Made by a program: the position numbers and the translations under genes
Assembly (NCBI RefSeq): GCF_007971225.1
Contig: NZ_CP042435.1
Location: 1,801,501-1,865,500, forward strand
DNA: 64,000 nucleotides
DNA from: Panacibacter ginsenosidivorans
Lineage (GTDB): Bacteria; Bacteroidota; Bacteroidia; Chitinophagales; Chitinophagaceae
Reading direction: 5' to 3'
In this document: piece after piece, positions 55,425 to 64,000 of the stretch
How the letters are laid out: each line of letters starts with the position of its first letter
Position numbering within the stretch: the first letter of the stretch is position 1
Notes under the pieces: generated by a model
The model's input: the letters and a program-made list of their open reading frames with translations, nothing else
What the model was told of the DNA's origin: nothing
Database searches by the model: none

Positions 55425-57953
55425 TTATACACTCGCTTCTTCTTCTTTCTTCTTAAAACTAAACTTCAGTTTGCTGTTTTCTTTATCAGCATCAGCAATA
55501 AGGATGTCGCCGTTCTTTATGTTCAGGTTAAGAATTTCTTCTGCCAAAGGATCTTCAAGATATTTCTGAATGGCACGATGCAATGGCCTTGCGCCAAACT
55601 GCGAATCGTAACCTTTCTCTGCAAGAAAATCTTTAGCATCCGGTGTAAGCTCAAGACTGAAACCAAGGTTGGCAAGGCGTTTCAACACACCACGCATCAG
55701 TATATCTATAATGTCGAAGATATGTGTCTTATCCAGTGAGTTGAATATCACCACATCATCCACACGGTTCAGGAACTCAGGCGAGAAAGTGCGCTTCAAC
55801 GCTTTTTCAATTACTGCTTTGTTGTTCTCATCCTGGTTTTGTACACGTGCCGCTGTTGCAAAACCAACACCATCACCAAAATCCTTTAACTGTCGTACAC
55901 CAATATTTGATGTCATGATGATCAGGGTATTTTTGAAATTAACCTTGCGGCCAAGACCATCCGTTAACTGACCATCATCAAGCACCTGCAACAAGATGTT
56001 GTAAATATCTGGATGCGCTTTTTCAATTTCATCCAACAGGATTACGCTGTAGGGTTTGCGGCGAACTTTTTCTGTTAATTGACCACCTTCTTCATAACCA
56101 ACATATCCCGGAGGCGCACCAATTAATCGGCTCACAGTGAATTTTTCCATGTATTCACTCATGTCCATTCTTATCAATGCATCTTCACTGTCGAACATAT
56201 ATCTTGCCAATGCTCTTGCCAACTCTGTTTTACCAACACCAGTTGGGCCAAGAAAAATAAATGTACCAATTGGCTTCTTTGGATCTTTCAACCCAACGCG
56301 GTTACGCTGAATTGCCTTCACCACTTTACTGATTGCTTCATCCTGTCCAACAACCATTCCACGCATGTCATCACTCATCTTACGCAGCTTCTCTGTTTCT
56401 GCCTGCACCATACGTTTTACAGGAATACCGGTCATCATGCTTACTACTTCTGCAATAGCTTCTTCATCTATGGGATAGCGTTTGTGTTTGCTTTCTTCTT
56501 CCCAGTTGTTCTTTGCTTTTTCAAGCTCTTCGCCTAAACGTTTTTCTGTATCACGCAATGCTGCGGCTTCTTCAAAACGCTGGCTTTTTACTACTTTGTT
56601 TTTTTCCTGCTTAATATCCTCGATCTGTTTTTCAAGCTCAATGATATTCTGGGGAACGTTGATATTTTTCAAATGCACTCTTGCACCCACTTCATCTAAA
56701 ACATCAATAGCTTTGTCTGGTAACAGGCGATCCGTCATGTAGCGATCACTCAGTTTTACGCAGGCATCAATTGCTTCATCGTTATAAATTACGTTGTGGT
56801 AATCTTCGTATTTAGATTTGATGTTGTTTAATATCTGTATGGTTTCATCCACTGTTGGTGGCTCTACCAATACTTTCTGGAAACGACGGTCCAATGCGCC
56901 ATCTTTTTCAATATACATACGGTACTCATCCAATGTAGACGCACCAATGCATTGCAGTTCACCACGTGCCAATGCCGGTTTAAATATATTGCTTGCGTCA
57001 AGAGAACCACTGGCGCCACCTGCACCAACAATCGTATGAATTTCATCAATGAACAAGATCACATCACGATTTTTTTCCAGTTCATTCATGATGGCTTTCA
57101 TACGCTCTTCAAACTGGCCGCGATACTTTGTACCTGCAACCAATGCGGCAAGATCAAGGCTAATCACTCTCTTATCAAATAATACACGGCTCACTTTGCG
57201 CTGAACGATACGCAATGCCAAACCTTCTACGATTGCTGTTTTACCAACTCCGGGTTCGCCAATAAGAATAGGATTATTTTTCTTTCTTCTTGAAAGTATC
57301 TGAGACACTCGTTCTATCTCTGCTTCTCTTCCTACAATCGGGTCAAGTGATCCTGATTCTGCAAGCCTTGTTATATCTCTTCCAAAATTATCAAGCACAG
57401 GTGTTTTGCTTTTTGCAGCACCAGCCTGCTTGCCTTTCGATTGCTGAGAATAACTTTTCTTTTCTTCATCAAAATCATCATTGTCATCTTCTGTATACTC
57501 GCTGCGAGTTTCATTGCTTCTTACCATACCTAATTCGTTTCTGAAAATATCATAGTCTACATCAAATTGTCCGAGTATTTGTGTAGCAATATTTTCTTTG
57601 TTCTTTAAAATAGAAAGCATCAGGTGTTCTGTTTCTACCAGCGGACTCTTCAAAGCTTTTGCTTCTAACACAGTAACCCTTATTACTTTCTCTGCCTGTT
57701 TCGTTAACGGAAGACTGTTAATGTTGGCAATATTTTTTCCTGTCTTGTCTTTTACAGCCAGTTCAACTTCTTTGCGCAATTCATAAAGATCCACGTTCAA
57801 TTGCTTCAGAATTTTTATGGCCATATTCTCTCCTTCTCTAATGAGACCCAACAACAAATGTTCGGTCCCTATGAAATCATTTCCCAGCCGCAGTGCCTCC
57901 TCCCTGCTGAACGAAATGATCTCTTTTACCTGCGCTGAAAAGTTGTTATCCAT
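55425..57953 (-). CDS. clpC: ATP-dependent Clp protease ATP-binding subunit ClpC
   Basis: 842 residues. Two Clp N-domain repeats ([40 protein letters not shown]), then an acidic linker ([13 protein letters not shown]). AAA+ domain 1: Walker [20 protein letters not shown], Walker [12 protein letters not shown]. The middle region (about 415-480) holds a UVR-like segment [20 protein letters not shown], the ClpC mark. AAA+ domain 2: [35 protein letters not shown] and the arginine-finger region [12 protein letters not shown]. It unfolds proteins for ClpP or refolds them with adaptors. Monocistronic; clpP is not in the window. Confidence 0.96.
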   Translation of the reverse strand: MDNNFSAQVKEIISFSREEALRLGNDFIGTEHLLLGLIREGENMAIKILKQLNVDLYELRKEVELAVKDKTGKNIANINSLPLTKQAEKVIRVTVLEAKALKSPLVETEHLMLSILKNKENIATQILGQFDVDYDIFRNELGMVRSNETRSEYTEDDNDDFDEEKKSYSQQSKGKQAGAAKSKTPVLDNFGRDITRLAESGSLDPIVGREAEIERVSQILSRRKKNNPILIGEPGVGKTAIVEGLALRIVQRKVSRVLFDKRVISLDLAALVAGTKYRGQFEERMKAIMNELEKNRDVILFIDEIHTIVGAGGASGSLDASNIFKPALARGELQCIGASTLDEYRMYIEKDGALDRRFQKVLVEPPTVDETIQILNNIKSKYEDYHNVIYNDEAIDACVKLSDRYMTDRLLPDKAIDVLDEVGARVHLKNINVPQNIIELEKQIEDIKQEKNKVVKSQRFEEAAALRDTEKRLGEELEKAKNNWEEESKHKRYPIDEEAIAEVVSMMTGIPVKRMVQAETEKLRKMSDDMRGMVVGQDEAISKVVKAIQRNRVGLKDPKKPIGTFIFLGPTGVGKTELARALARYMFDSEDALIRMDMSEYMEKFTVSRLIGAPPGYVGYEEGGQLTEKVRRKPYSVILLDEIEKAHPDIYNILLQVLDDGQLTDGLGRKVNFKNTLIIMTSNIGVRQLKDFGDGVGFATAARVQNQDENNKAVIEKALKRTFSPEFLNRVDDVVIFNSLDKTHIFDIIDILMRGVLKRLANLGFSLELTPDAKDFLAEKGYDSQFGARPLHRAIQKYLEDPLAEEILNLNIKNGDILIADADKENSKLKFSFKKKEEEASV

Positions 57954-58042
57954 TTAGTTGTGTTTGTACAATTATAACAAATAAATTTGAGCTATGTTAT
58001 GGTGCAGTTATGCACAGCCTGTTAATGTATTAATAAAGGTAT

Positions 58043-58429
58043 ATGAATTTCAAAATTGATACCAAAGAGAAATTTACGGTTATTACACCCCTGCAGTTTC
58101 ATTTGTCTGACAATTTAACAGCAGAACTCAATCAAACTGCAACTAATTGTCTGCAAACCGACATAAAGAACGTAGTGCTCAACATGAAGGAAGTGGTTTC
58201 ATTGGATGAAGCCGCTGCTACAAATCTTATGACGCTGCAGCAATCGTTTTATGAAAGTAACACTTCTTTTGTTATTTGCGAAATGCAACCTGCTGTATCG
58301 GAAAAACTTGAGCAAATGGAACTACTTGAAATAATGAATATTACACCAACAGAAAGCGAAGCGTGGGATATTGTGCAAATGGAAGAAATCGAAAGAGAAC
58401 TGATGGATGGTTTTGACGACCAGAAATAA
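58043..58429 (+). CDS. STAS domain protein (anti-anti-sigma-like)
   Basis: 128 residues. The pattern FTVITPLQFHLSDNLTAELN, then IKNVVLNMKEVVSLDEAAAT and NLMTLQQSFYESNTSFVICE is a SpoIIAA-like STAS fold. The residue normally phosphorylated (Ser in 'D-S/T-S-G') falls in VVSLDEAAATNL, where Ser precedes LDEAA; the classical DSSG is absent, so control by phosphorylation is doubtful. An acidic C-terminal tail of about 25 residues follows. It is divergent from clpC, 89 bp away, so the two could share stress control. Partner kinase or anti-sigma factor not in the window. Confidence 0.75.
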   Translation: MNFKIDTKEKFTVITPLQFHLSDNLTAELNQTATNCLQTDIKNVVLNMKEVVSLDEAAATNLMTLQQSFYESNTSFVICEMQPAVSEKLEQMELLEIMNITPTESEAWDIVQMEEIERELMDGFDDQK

Positions 58430-58484
58430 AAGTCATAATAATGTAATCTTATATTACAAGCTTTGGCACTTCGTAGCATCGCCT

Positions 58485-58603
58485 GTTGTGTCACTCACTT
58501 TTGCGTTCGGAACTTTATTCATCAGTTGTAAAAAGTGAATCGTGAGGTCAAATGGTGTTTTTCATTGACGATTCACATTCAACAGTACAAGAGTCGACGC
58601 AAC
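58485..58603. repeat. inverted pair, copies 28 (type B, +) and 29 (type A, -)
   Basis: Copy 28, 58485-58504, is GTTGTGTCACTCACTTTTGC, preceded by CTTCGTAGCATCGCCT. Copy 29, 58585-58603, is GTACAAGAGTCGACGCAAC with one base deleted, followed by AGTCGCTCCATAAACCG. The 80-bp interior has its own inverted repeat GTGAATCGT / ACGATTCAC (about 58533-58577). Confidence 0.83.
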
Positions 58604-58722
58604 AGTCGCTCCATAAACCGTTACAGTTTGGTGCAAAATAAATTTTAGCTAAAAAACTCTTACTATTTCTATACCATCCGGAAATTACTAACTTTATAAG
58701 CCTGCGTTTAAATATCTGCACT

Positions 58723-59826
58723 ATGCCTATCTACATGGACTTTCATAAAATCGCCAATGTAACCATTGATGATGTAAAAAAAGCTCATATGGCAGATGAA
58801 GCTATACAGGATAAATACGGTGTAAAATATCACCAGTTTTGGGTAAACCAGGAAAATGGTTCTGTGTTTTGCCTGGTAGAAGGCCCGGACAAAGAAACCT
58901 GTGAACGAGTACATCAAATGGCACATGGTAATCTTGCCTGTGCACTTACAGAAGTAGAAATAGGCTTCTATGAAAAGTTAATGGGGAAAGAACACACTGT
59001 TGATAACGGACATGTAAAAAATAATGACGGTTCTGAAGATCTTGGCTACAGGAATATTTTGATCGCTTCTGTATATGGCAAAACCAGGGCTTATGGTTTA
59101 ACTGATCTTTCTCAATTACAGAGACCGGATTGGGCAAGAAAAATTATTATGCAAAATATTCCTGCATTTAACGGCAGAGAACTTGGGTGGGAAAAAGACG
59201 ACAGTCTTATTGGTGTTTTTCATAATGCCACTCATGCTATACAATGCGCATTACAAATTCAGCAGGAGCTTATACATTTTGAACAAAAACAACCGGAAAT
59301 TATTTTTAAGATCGGTATCAGTGCCTCGCAGCCTGTAACACAAAATGGTGATTTTTTTAAAGAAGCTATAAAGCTTGCACACCGTCTCAGCGTAACGGTA
59401 CAGGATAATCAGATACTTATTTCTTCTCTTGTAAAAAAGCTTTGCAGGAATGAAGAACTTTTAACAAAAAAATCTTCACTGAAATTTCTAAATGAAAAAG
59501 AAGAAGAATTTGTTTCAACCCTTATAAGTATAGCCGAAGCAAAATTAGCCGACCAGCAATTCGATCTTAACAGACTCAGCAATGAGGTTTGTGTGAGCCG
59601 ACCACAGTTGTACCGGAAAGTTATGTCTCTTACAGGCCGCTCCCCGATTGATTTTATACGTGACCTGCGAATGGATAAAGCGCTTACTTTATTAAAACAA
59701 AAAAGATCTAACATAGCTGAAATAGCCTATGAGAGCGGATTCAACAGCTCTTCCTATTTTACCAAATGTTTTGCCGAAAAATTTGGTTGTACGCCTTCTT
59801 TGTTTATCAAAACTGATATTGCCTGA
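58723..59826 (+). CDS. three-domain regulator: DUF4242, cyclase-like domain and AraC HTH
   Basis: 367 residues. Residues 1-90 (MPIYMDFHKIANVTIDDVKK, HQFWVNQENGSVFCLVEGPD, ERVHQMAHGNLA) match the small DUF4242/SCO4226 nickel-binding family, including its His residues. Residues about 105-250 (RNILIASVYGKTRAYG, VFHNATHAIQCALQIQQELI, FKIGISASQPVTQNGDFFKE) resemble a class III nucleotide cyclase fold without the catalytic Asp pair and are probably only regulatory. Residues 260-367 are an AraC HTH: LSNEVCVSRPQLYRKVMSLT and AEIAYESGFNSSSYFTKCFA. It lies 225 bp upstream of the FAD oxidoreductase gene and may control it. The metal-sensing role is inferred. Confidence 0.85.
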   Translation: MPIYMDFHKIANVTIDDVKKAHMADEAIQDKYGVKYHQFWVNQENGSVFCLVEGPDKETCERVHQMAHGNLACALTEVEIGFYEKLMGKEHTVDNGHVKNNDGSEDLGYRNILIASVYGKTRAYGLTDLSQLQRPDWARKIIMQNIPAFNGRELGWEKDDSLIGVFHNATHAIQCALQIQQELIHFEQKQPEIIFKIGISASQPVTQNGDFFKEAIKLAHRLSVTVQDNQILISSLVKKLCRNEELLTKKSSLKFLNEKEEEFVSTLISIAEAKLADQQFDLNRLSNEVCVSRPQLYRKVMSLTGRSPIDFIRDLRMDKALTLLKQKRSNIAEIAYESGFNSSSYFTKCFAEKFGCTPSLFIKTDIA

Positions 59827-60051
59827 TATAATTACTGAACAAATATTGTTACTCTTTGAACAGCTATTGCTAACATACTGCTATCTGCAAATATAATTTT
59901 GTACCATACTTATATAAGCTAAAGAAAACGGCAAAAACAAATCCGGGCTTACTCTTCAGACAGTTTGAAACTTTCAGAACAATTTACCTACAACAACACA
60001 AAACAGTTTTAACTGCACTTTAATTACTCACTTAAACTAAATACTTCCCGT

Positions 60052-61449
60052 ATGACAAACGAATTAATTAACGCTCTCAAAAACAGTTTACACGGTAAAC
60101 TGGTGCTGCCCAATGATGCAGATTATGATACCCTACGCAAAGTGTATAATGGCATGATTGATAAACATCCGGCCATGATTGCGCAATGCACTGATGTAGA
60201 AGACGTAAAGACCTGTATAAATTTTGCAAAAGAAAACAATGTACTTCTCTCGATAAGAGGAGGCGGGCATAATGCAGGCGGGCTGGGCATTGCAGACGAT
60301 GCGTTGGTGATTGATCTTTCCCATATGAAAGATATCAAAATTGATACAGCAACTAAAACAGTACGTGTACAAGGTGGTGTTTTATTAAAAGAATTAGATG
60401 CGGCCACACATGAGGTAGGCATGTCTGTTCCATCGGGCATATTTGGAACAACTGGTGTGTCAGGACTTACACTTGGTGGCGGACTAGGGCATATGACACG
60501 CCAATACGGACTTTCAATCGATAATCTTTTGGAAGCACAAGTAGTACTGGCAAATGGCAACCAGGTAACCGCATCGGCTAACGAAAACCCTGATCTTTTC
60601 TGGGCTTTGCGTGGTGGCGGTGGAAACTTTGGTGTGGTTGTTTCATTCACTTTCCAGTTACAACCAACAGCCACTATCTATGGCGGACCAATGCTTTGGA
60701 ATATTGAAGATTCGAAAGAAATGATGACATGGTACAATAATCTTATTACAACTGCTCCTGATAATATCAATGGTTTTTTTGCATTTCTTACTGTCCCGCC
60801 ATTCCCCCCATTCCCGGAACATTTACACATGAAAAAAATGTGCGGTGTTGTTTGGTGCTACACCGGCGATCTTGACAAAGCAGAAGAAGTATTTAAACCA
60901 ATCCGTGCTTATAAAACACCGGCTTTGGATTTTGTTGGGCCGTTGCCTGTGCCTGCCTTACAAACCATGTTTGACGGACTTTATCCGCCGGGGTTGATGT
61001 GGTATTGGAAAGCGGATTTTGTAAAAGATCTTCATGAAGTGTCTATTGATATTCATGCAAAATTCGGAAACGAAATGCCAACGCCGCTTTCCAGCATGCA
61101 TATGTATCCGGTAAATGGCGCAGCAAGCCGTGTTGGTAAAAGTGATACTGCATGGAATTACCGCGATGCCAATTATGCTGTTGTAATAGTTGGTATCGAT
61201 TCAGACACTGCAAACAAAGACAAGATCATTAGCTGGGCAAGAGATTACTGGAACGCATTGCATCCTTTCTCCGCAGGCGGTGCCTATGTAAACTTTATGA
61301 TGGACGAAGGCGAAGACAGGATAAAAGCTACTTACGGCGATAATTACAAAAGACTGGCTGCAATAAAAGCCAAGTATGATCCGGGCAATTTATTCAGGGT
61401 CAATCAAAACATTAAACCGCAAATGGTGGAGGCACCTGCTATGGCCTGA
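60052..61449 (+). CDS. FAD-linked oxidoreductase (berberine bridge enzyme-like)
   Basis: 465 residues of the PCMH FAD-binding fold. LLSIRGGGHNAGGLGIADDA carries the His (about residue 72) that in this family binds FAD covalently. VRVQGGVLLKELDAATHEVG and GTTGVSGLTLGGGLGHMTRQ, then LDNLL-like IDNLLEAQVVLANG and ENPDLFWALRGGGGNFGVVV follow. The C-terminal BBE motif is YDPGNLFRVNQNIKP. It would oxidise an alcohol, sugar or secondary metabolite with oxygen as acceptor; the substrate is unknown. No signal peptide. A cupin gene follows 75 bp downstream, probably co-transcribed, and a metal-binding-like AraC regulator precedes it. Confidence 0.9.
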   Translation: MTNELINALKNSLHGKLVLPNDADYDTLRKVYNGMIDKHPAMIAQCTDVEDVKTCINFAKENNVLLSIRGGGHNAGGLGIADDALVIDLSHMKDIKIDTATKTVRVQGGVLLKELDAATHEVGMSVPSGIFGTTGVSGLTLGGGLGHMTRQYGLSIDNLLEAQVVLANGNQVTASANENPDLFWALRGGGGNFGVVVSFTFQLQPTATIYGGPMLWNIEDSKEMMTWYNNLITTAPDNINGFFAFLTVPPFPPFPEHLHMKKMCGVVWCYTGDLDKAEEVFKPIRAYKTPALDFVGPLPVPALQTMFDGLYPPGLMWYWKADFVKDLHEVSIDIHAKFGNEMPTPLSSMHMYPVNGAASRVGKSDTAWNYRDANYAVVIVGIDSDTANKDKIISWARDYWNALHPFSAGGAYVNFMMDEGEDRIKATYGDNYKRLAAIKAKYDPGNLFRVNQNIKPQMVEAPAMA

Positions 61450-61524
61450 TAACCTTTAACGAATTGACGAACAATAGTTGACTATAAAACATTCATTGTT
61501 CATTGGCAATAAAAAATAAATAGT

Positions 61525-61902
61525 ATGAAAATCAAAAAAGAAGAAATACCGATGATAATGGAATCTCCAGGTACAATAATGAGAGCATTTTCCGGATATG
61601 GAGGAATGACTGTTGCCTTTAATGAACTTCCTGCAGGCACAGATATTTCTCCGTTATTGGAGGGGTTAAAAAATAATAGTTGCCAATGTCCCCATTGGGG
61701 TTATATAGTTGAAGGTGAGATATTGATAAAATACGATACAGGAGCAGAAGAAAGGCTAACGACAGGAGATACCTTCTATATGCCTCCGGGGCATACTGCC
61801 ATTGTAAAAAAAGATCTTAAAATAATTGATTTTAGCCCGGAAAAAGAGCTCAAAGAAGTTATGGATCATATCGCCAAAAAAATGGCTCAGTTGGCTACAT
61901 AA
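61525..61902 (+). CDS. cupin domain protein
   Basis: 125 residues, a single cupin barrel. CQCPHWGYIVEGEILIKYDT is motif 1, with His as likely metal ligand, and LTTGDTFYMPPGHTAIVKKD is motif 2 with the second His. Only two of the usual three His are obvious, so metal binding is uncertain. The function is unknown: possibly sensing or modifying a small molecule made by the FAD oxidoreductase encoded just upstream. The start ATG at 61525 is the only suitable one. Confidence 0.8.
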   Translation: MKIKKEEIPMIMESPGTIMRAFSGYGGMTVAFNELPAGTDISPLLEGLKNNSCQCPHWGYIVEGEILIKYDTGAEERLTTGDTFYMPPGHTAIVKKDLKIIDFSPEKELKEVMDHIAKKMAQLAT

Positions 61903-61968
61903 ATAAATTAATAGCTATCAGGAAATAAACTCAATGGTGTTGCCGGCAAAATAAATAACCCGGCGTTC

Positions 61969-62070
61969 CTTGCGTCGCACTCTTTTACTTTTGAACTTTG
62001 GGCATCCAGTAAAAATGATTTTCATATTATTGCCCCATCTTGCCATAAAAGTTGAAGAGTGCGACGCAAC
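61969..62070. repeat. inverted pair, copies 30 (type A, +) and 31 (type A, -)
   Basis: Copy 30, 61969-61988, is CTTGCGTCGCACTCTTTTAC, preceded by AAATAACCCGGCGTTC. Copy 31, 62051-62070, is GTTGAAGAGTGCGACGCAAC, followed by AGGAGTTTAATTATTGAAAT and ACAGCCGGGCTCAAAATAAT. The interior of 62 bp is the shortest of all pairs. The full inverted structure spans about 61950-62108. Confidence 0.86.
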
Positions 62071-62201
62071 AGGAGTTTAATTATTGAAATACAGCCGGGC
62101 TCAAAATAATTCCAACACTAAAATATACACAGGAAAGCTTTTATGCCGCCAAGCTTGCAGGCATGAATTATATTTGCAGCCATTATAAATAGCATAGCTA
62201 C

Positions 62202-64000
62202 ATGACGATCTCTTATAACTGGCTGAGTGAATACCTGCCCGAAAAGATTGAACCGGAAAGATTATCAAGGATACTTACATCCATTGGACTTGAGGTAGAA
62301 AGCCTTGAAACATACGAAAACATAAAAGGTGGTCTGAAAGGATTGGTGATTGGCCAGGTACTGGAGTGCGAAAAACATCCCGGTGCAGATAAACTTTCTG
62401 TAACCAAAGTAACTGTTGGTAACGGTGAACCATTGCAGATTGTTTGTGGTGCGCCCAATGTGGCCGCGGGACAGAAAGTAATTGTAGCAAAGGTTGGCAC
62501 AACTATACACCCAATATCAGGTGAACCGCTTACTATGAAAGTAGCAAAGATCCGCGGCGTTGAAAGCCATGGTATGATCTGCGCTGAAGATGAGATTGGT
62601 ATTGGTGAAAGTCATGCAGGTATTATGGTTTTGTCCGAAACTGTAAAAGTGGGCACCGCAGCCAGCGATTACTTCGGCATTTATACAGATCACATTTTCG
62701 AGATCGGCCTTACACCTAACAGGATGGATGCAATGAGCCATATGGGTGTTGCCAAAGATGTATGCGCTTATCTTTCTCACCACAACAGGAAGAAAACAAA
62801 ACCGGTTACACCATTTGTAAATGCTTTTAAACCGGATAATAATGACCTGCCCATAAAAGTAACTATTGAAAACACAGAAGCGTGCCAACGCTATGCCGGT
62901 GTAAGCATAAAAAATGTGACTATAAAACCATCTCCTGAATGGTTGCAAAATAAACTGAAAGCGATCGGATTAAGACCCATCAGTAACATTGTCGATATTA
63001 CCAATTATGTATTGCATGAAACTGGCCAGCCATTGCACGCTTTTGATGCAGACGCCATAACCGGTTCTAAGATCATTGTAAAGAACCTGCCGGCCGGCAC
63101 CATTTTTAAAACATTGGATGATAAGGATCGCGTACTAACAGCAGATGATCTAATGATCTGTAATGAAGTGGAAGGCATGTGTATCGGCGGTGTTTTTGGT
63201 GGTATAAAAAGCGGCGTAAAAGAAGCTACGAAAAATATTTTTCTGGAGAGTGCCTGGTTCAATCCTGTAAACATCAGAAGAACATCTGTGCAACATGGAT
63301 TGCGCACAGATGCTGCTACACGTTTTGAGAAGGGTGTTGATATTTCCAATACAGTAAATGTTTTGAAACGTGCTGCACTGCTTATCAAAGAAATTGCAGG
63401 TGGTGAAATTGCAAGTGATGTCGTTGATGTTTATCCTGATAAAAAAGATAAAGTACAGGTTGCCATTAAGTATCATTATTTGAAAAAACTGAGTGGTAAA
63501 AATTATCACCAGGATTCTATCAAAAATATCCTTGAAAGCCTCGGCTTTGAAATTGTAAAAGAAGGCATGGACGAGATTCGCGTAGCGGTACCTTTCAGCA
63601 AGCCTGATATAAGCTTACCCGCAGATATTGTGGAAGAAATTATCCGCATAGATGGCCTCGACAATATTGAAATACCAAAAGGTATTTACTTAACGCCTTC
63701 TAATGAAGGCACCGTTTATACAGAAAGACTAAAGGAGAAAATGGCTGATTATCTTGTTGGCTTAGGCTTCCATGAAATATTGACCAATTCAATTACGAAC
63801 AGTAAATATTACAATGAAGAAGTTGCAGCAACTACCGTGAAAATGGTCAATAATTTAAGTGCTGATCTTGATGTGTTGCGTCCATCCATGCTGGAGACCG
63901 GGCTTGAATCAATTGCATATAATATCAACCGTAAAAATAACAACCTGCGTTTCTTTGAATTTGGAAAAATTTATTTCTCAGAAAATGTTGGCGTGTATAA
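62202..64000 (+). CDS. pheT: phenylalanine-tRNA ligase beta subunit, 5' part
   Basis: Open from the ATG at 62202 to the window edge: about 599 of an expected 800 residues. MTISYNWLSEYLPEKIEPER opens the protein. The tRNA-binding OB-fold (LKGLVIGQVLECEKHPGADK, LQIVCGAPNVAAGQKVIVAK) spans about 40-150. LTPNRMDAMSHMGVAKDVCA and RPISNIVDITNYVLHETGQP belong to the B1/B3-B4 editing region, which hydrolyses mischarged Tyr-tRNA. VAIKYHYLKKLSGKNYHQDS starts the B5 domain, and LVGLGFHEILTNSITNSKYY the catalytic-like core. It pairs with PheS, not seen here. A TATATTTG at 62169-62176 may be the -7 box, but no matching -33 is present. Confidence 0.96.
   Translation, partial: MTISYNWLSEYLPEKIEPERLSRILTSIGLEVESLETYENIKGGLKGLVIGQVLECEKHPGADKLSVTKVTVGNGEPLQIVCGAPNVAAGQKVIVAKVGTTIHPISGEPLTMKVAKIRGVESHGMICAEDEIGIGESHAGIMVLSETVKVGTAASDYFGIYTDHIFEIGLTPNRMDAMSHMGVAKDVCAYLSHHNRKKTKPVTPFVNAFKPDNNDLPIKVTIENTEACQRYAGVSIKNVTIKPSPEWLQNKLKAIGLRPISNIVDITNYVLHETGQPLHAFDADAITGSKIIVKNLPAGTIFKTLDDKDRVLTADDLMICNEVEGMCIGGVFGGIKSGVKEATKNIFLESAWFNPVNIRRTSVQHGLRTDAATRFEKGVDISNTVNVLKRAALLIKEIAGGEIASDVVDVYPDKKDKVQVAIKYHYLKKLSGKNYHQDSIKNILESLGFEIVKEGMDEIRVAVPFSKPDISLPADIVEEIIRIDGLDNIEIPKGIYLTPSNEGTVYTERLKEKMADYLVGLGFHEILTNSITNSKYYNEEVAATTVKMVNNLSADLDVLRPSMLETGLESIAYNINRKNNNLRFFEFGKIYFSENVGVY

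Noticed and set aside
60123-60674. 183-residue minus-strand open frame
   Set aside because: Shadow of the FAD oxidoreductase gene; composition is Pro/Ser-rich with no family motif.
61969-62070. Intact insertion sequence or transposon
   Set aside because: No transposase frame lies in any + - interval. Target-site duplications could not be confirmed by eye.
62169-62176. Promoter of pheT
   Set aside because: TATATTTG is present, but no TTG lies 19-21 nt upstream, so it is mentioned only in the gene entry.

Overview
The window looks like a chromosomal segment of a Bacteroidota bacterium, most likely family Chitinophagaceae. Evidence: type IX secretion system (T9SS) sorting domains of types A and B, a PorP/SprF protein beside giant PKD-repeat proteins, Bacteroidota-type promoters (-33 TTTG or TTG, -7 TAnnTTTG), LytS/LytTR-type two-component genes, AT-rich DNA and almost no Shine-Dalgarno signals. 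The assignment is inferred from gene content only; there is no rRNA in the window. No tRNA, CRISPR array, phage or transposase gene was seen.

Layout. 1-2.8 kb: end of a sugar-phosphate isomerase, sulfotransferase-like gene, class IV aminotransferase, heptose-7-phosphate kinase. 3.2-13.8 kb (minus strand): CTD-only secreted protein, peroxiredoxin, PorP/SprF and two paralogous PKD adhesin-like proteins carrying 15 and 7 PKD domains. 14-18.4 kb: CoA-transferase subunit B, DUF985 cupin, sigma/anti-sigma pair, alpha-glucan phosphorylase. 18.9-22.9 kb: T9SS cargo protein and an ABC-F ATPase. 23.2-28.6 kb: SDR, LigD, Ku and topoisomerase IB, a DNA-repair/stress block. 28.7-48 kb: a molybdoenzyme region. 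It holds a YdeP-type oxidoreductase, FdhD, CoxE-like VWA protein, CoxD-like MoxR ATPase, MoaA, XdhC/CoxF, an AraC regulator, and then CoxG, CoxS, form II CoxL and CoxM. Within this region also lie a PVC-type cytochrome c lipoprotein and an ArsR/SRPBCC operon with a very clear operator-promoter. 48.2-54.6 kb: a secreted metalloprotease and a tandem LytS-LytS-LytTR signalling operon. 54.8-64 kb: a frameshifted small gene, ClpC, a STAS protein, a three-domain AraC regulator, an FAD oxidoreductase with a cupin, and the start of pheT.

The most striking feature is not a gene. A 20-bp core (GTACAAGAGTGCGACGCAAC, with a sister form GTACAAGTGAGTGACACAAC) occurs 31 times, only between genes. Its outer flank resembles CAGCCCGGCTCATAAAA. 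From the fourth copy on, the 28 copies alternate strictly in orientation (forward, reverse, forward, reverse) whatever the direction of the neighbouring genes. They therefore form inverted pairs that enclose either 60-260 bp of non-coding DNA or one to three genes. This suggests paired insertion of an undescribed inverted-repeat element, possibly one able to carry genes. No mobilising enzyme is visible here.

Other points worth checking: a glucan phosphorylase with Thr where the PLP lysine should be; an ABC-F protein with one canonical and one coherently degenerate ATP site; a LytS kinase with a broken N-box next to an intact paralogue; and two blocks of four PKD repeats gained or lost between neighbouring adhesin genes.
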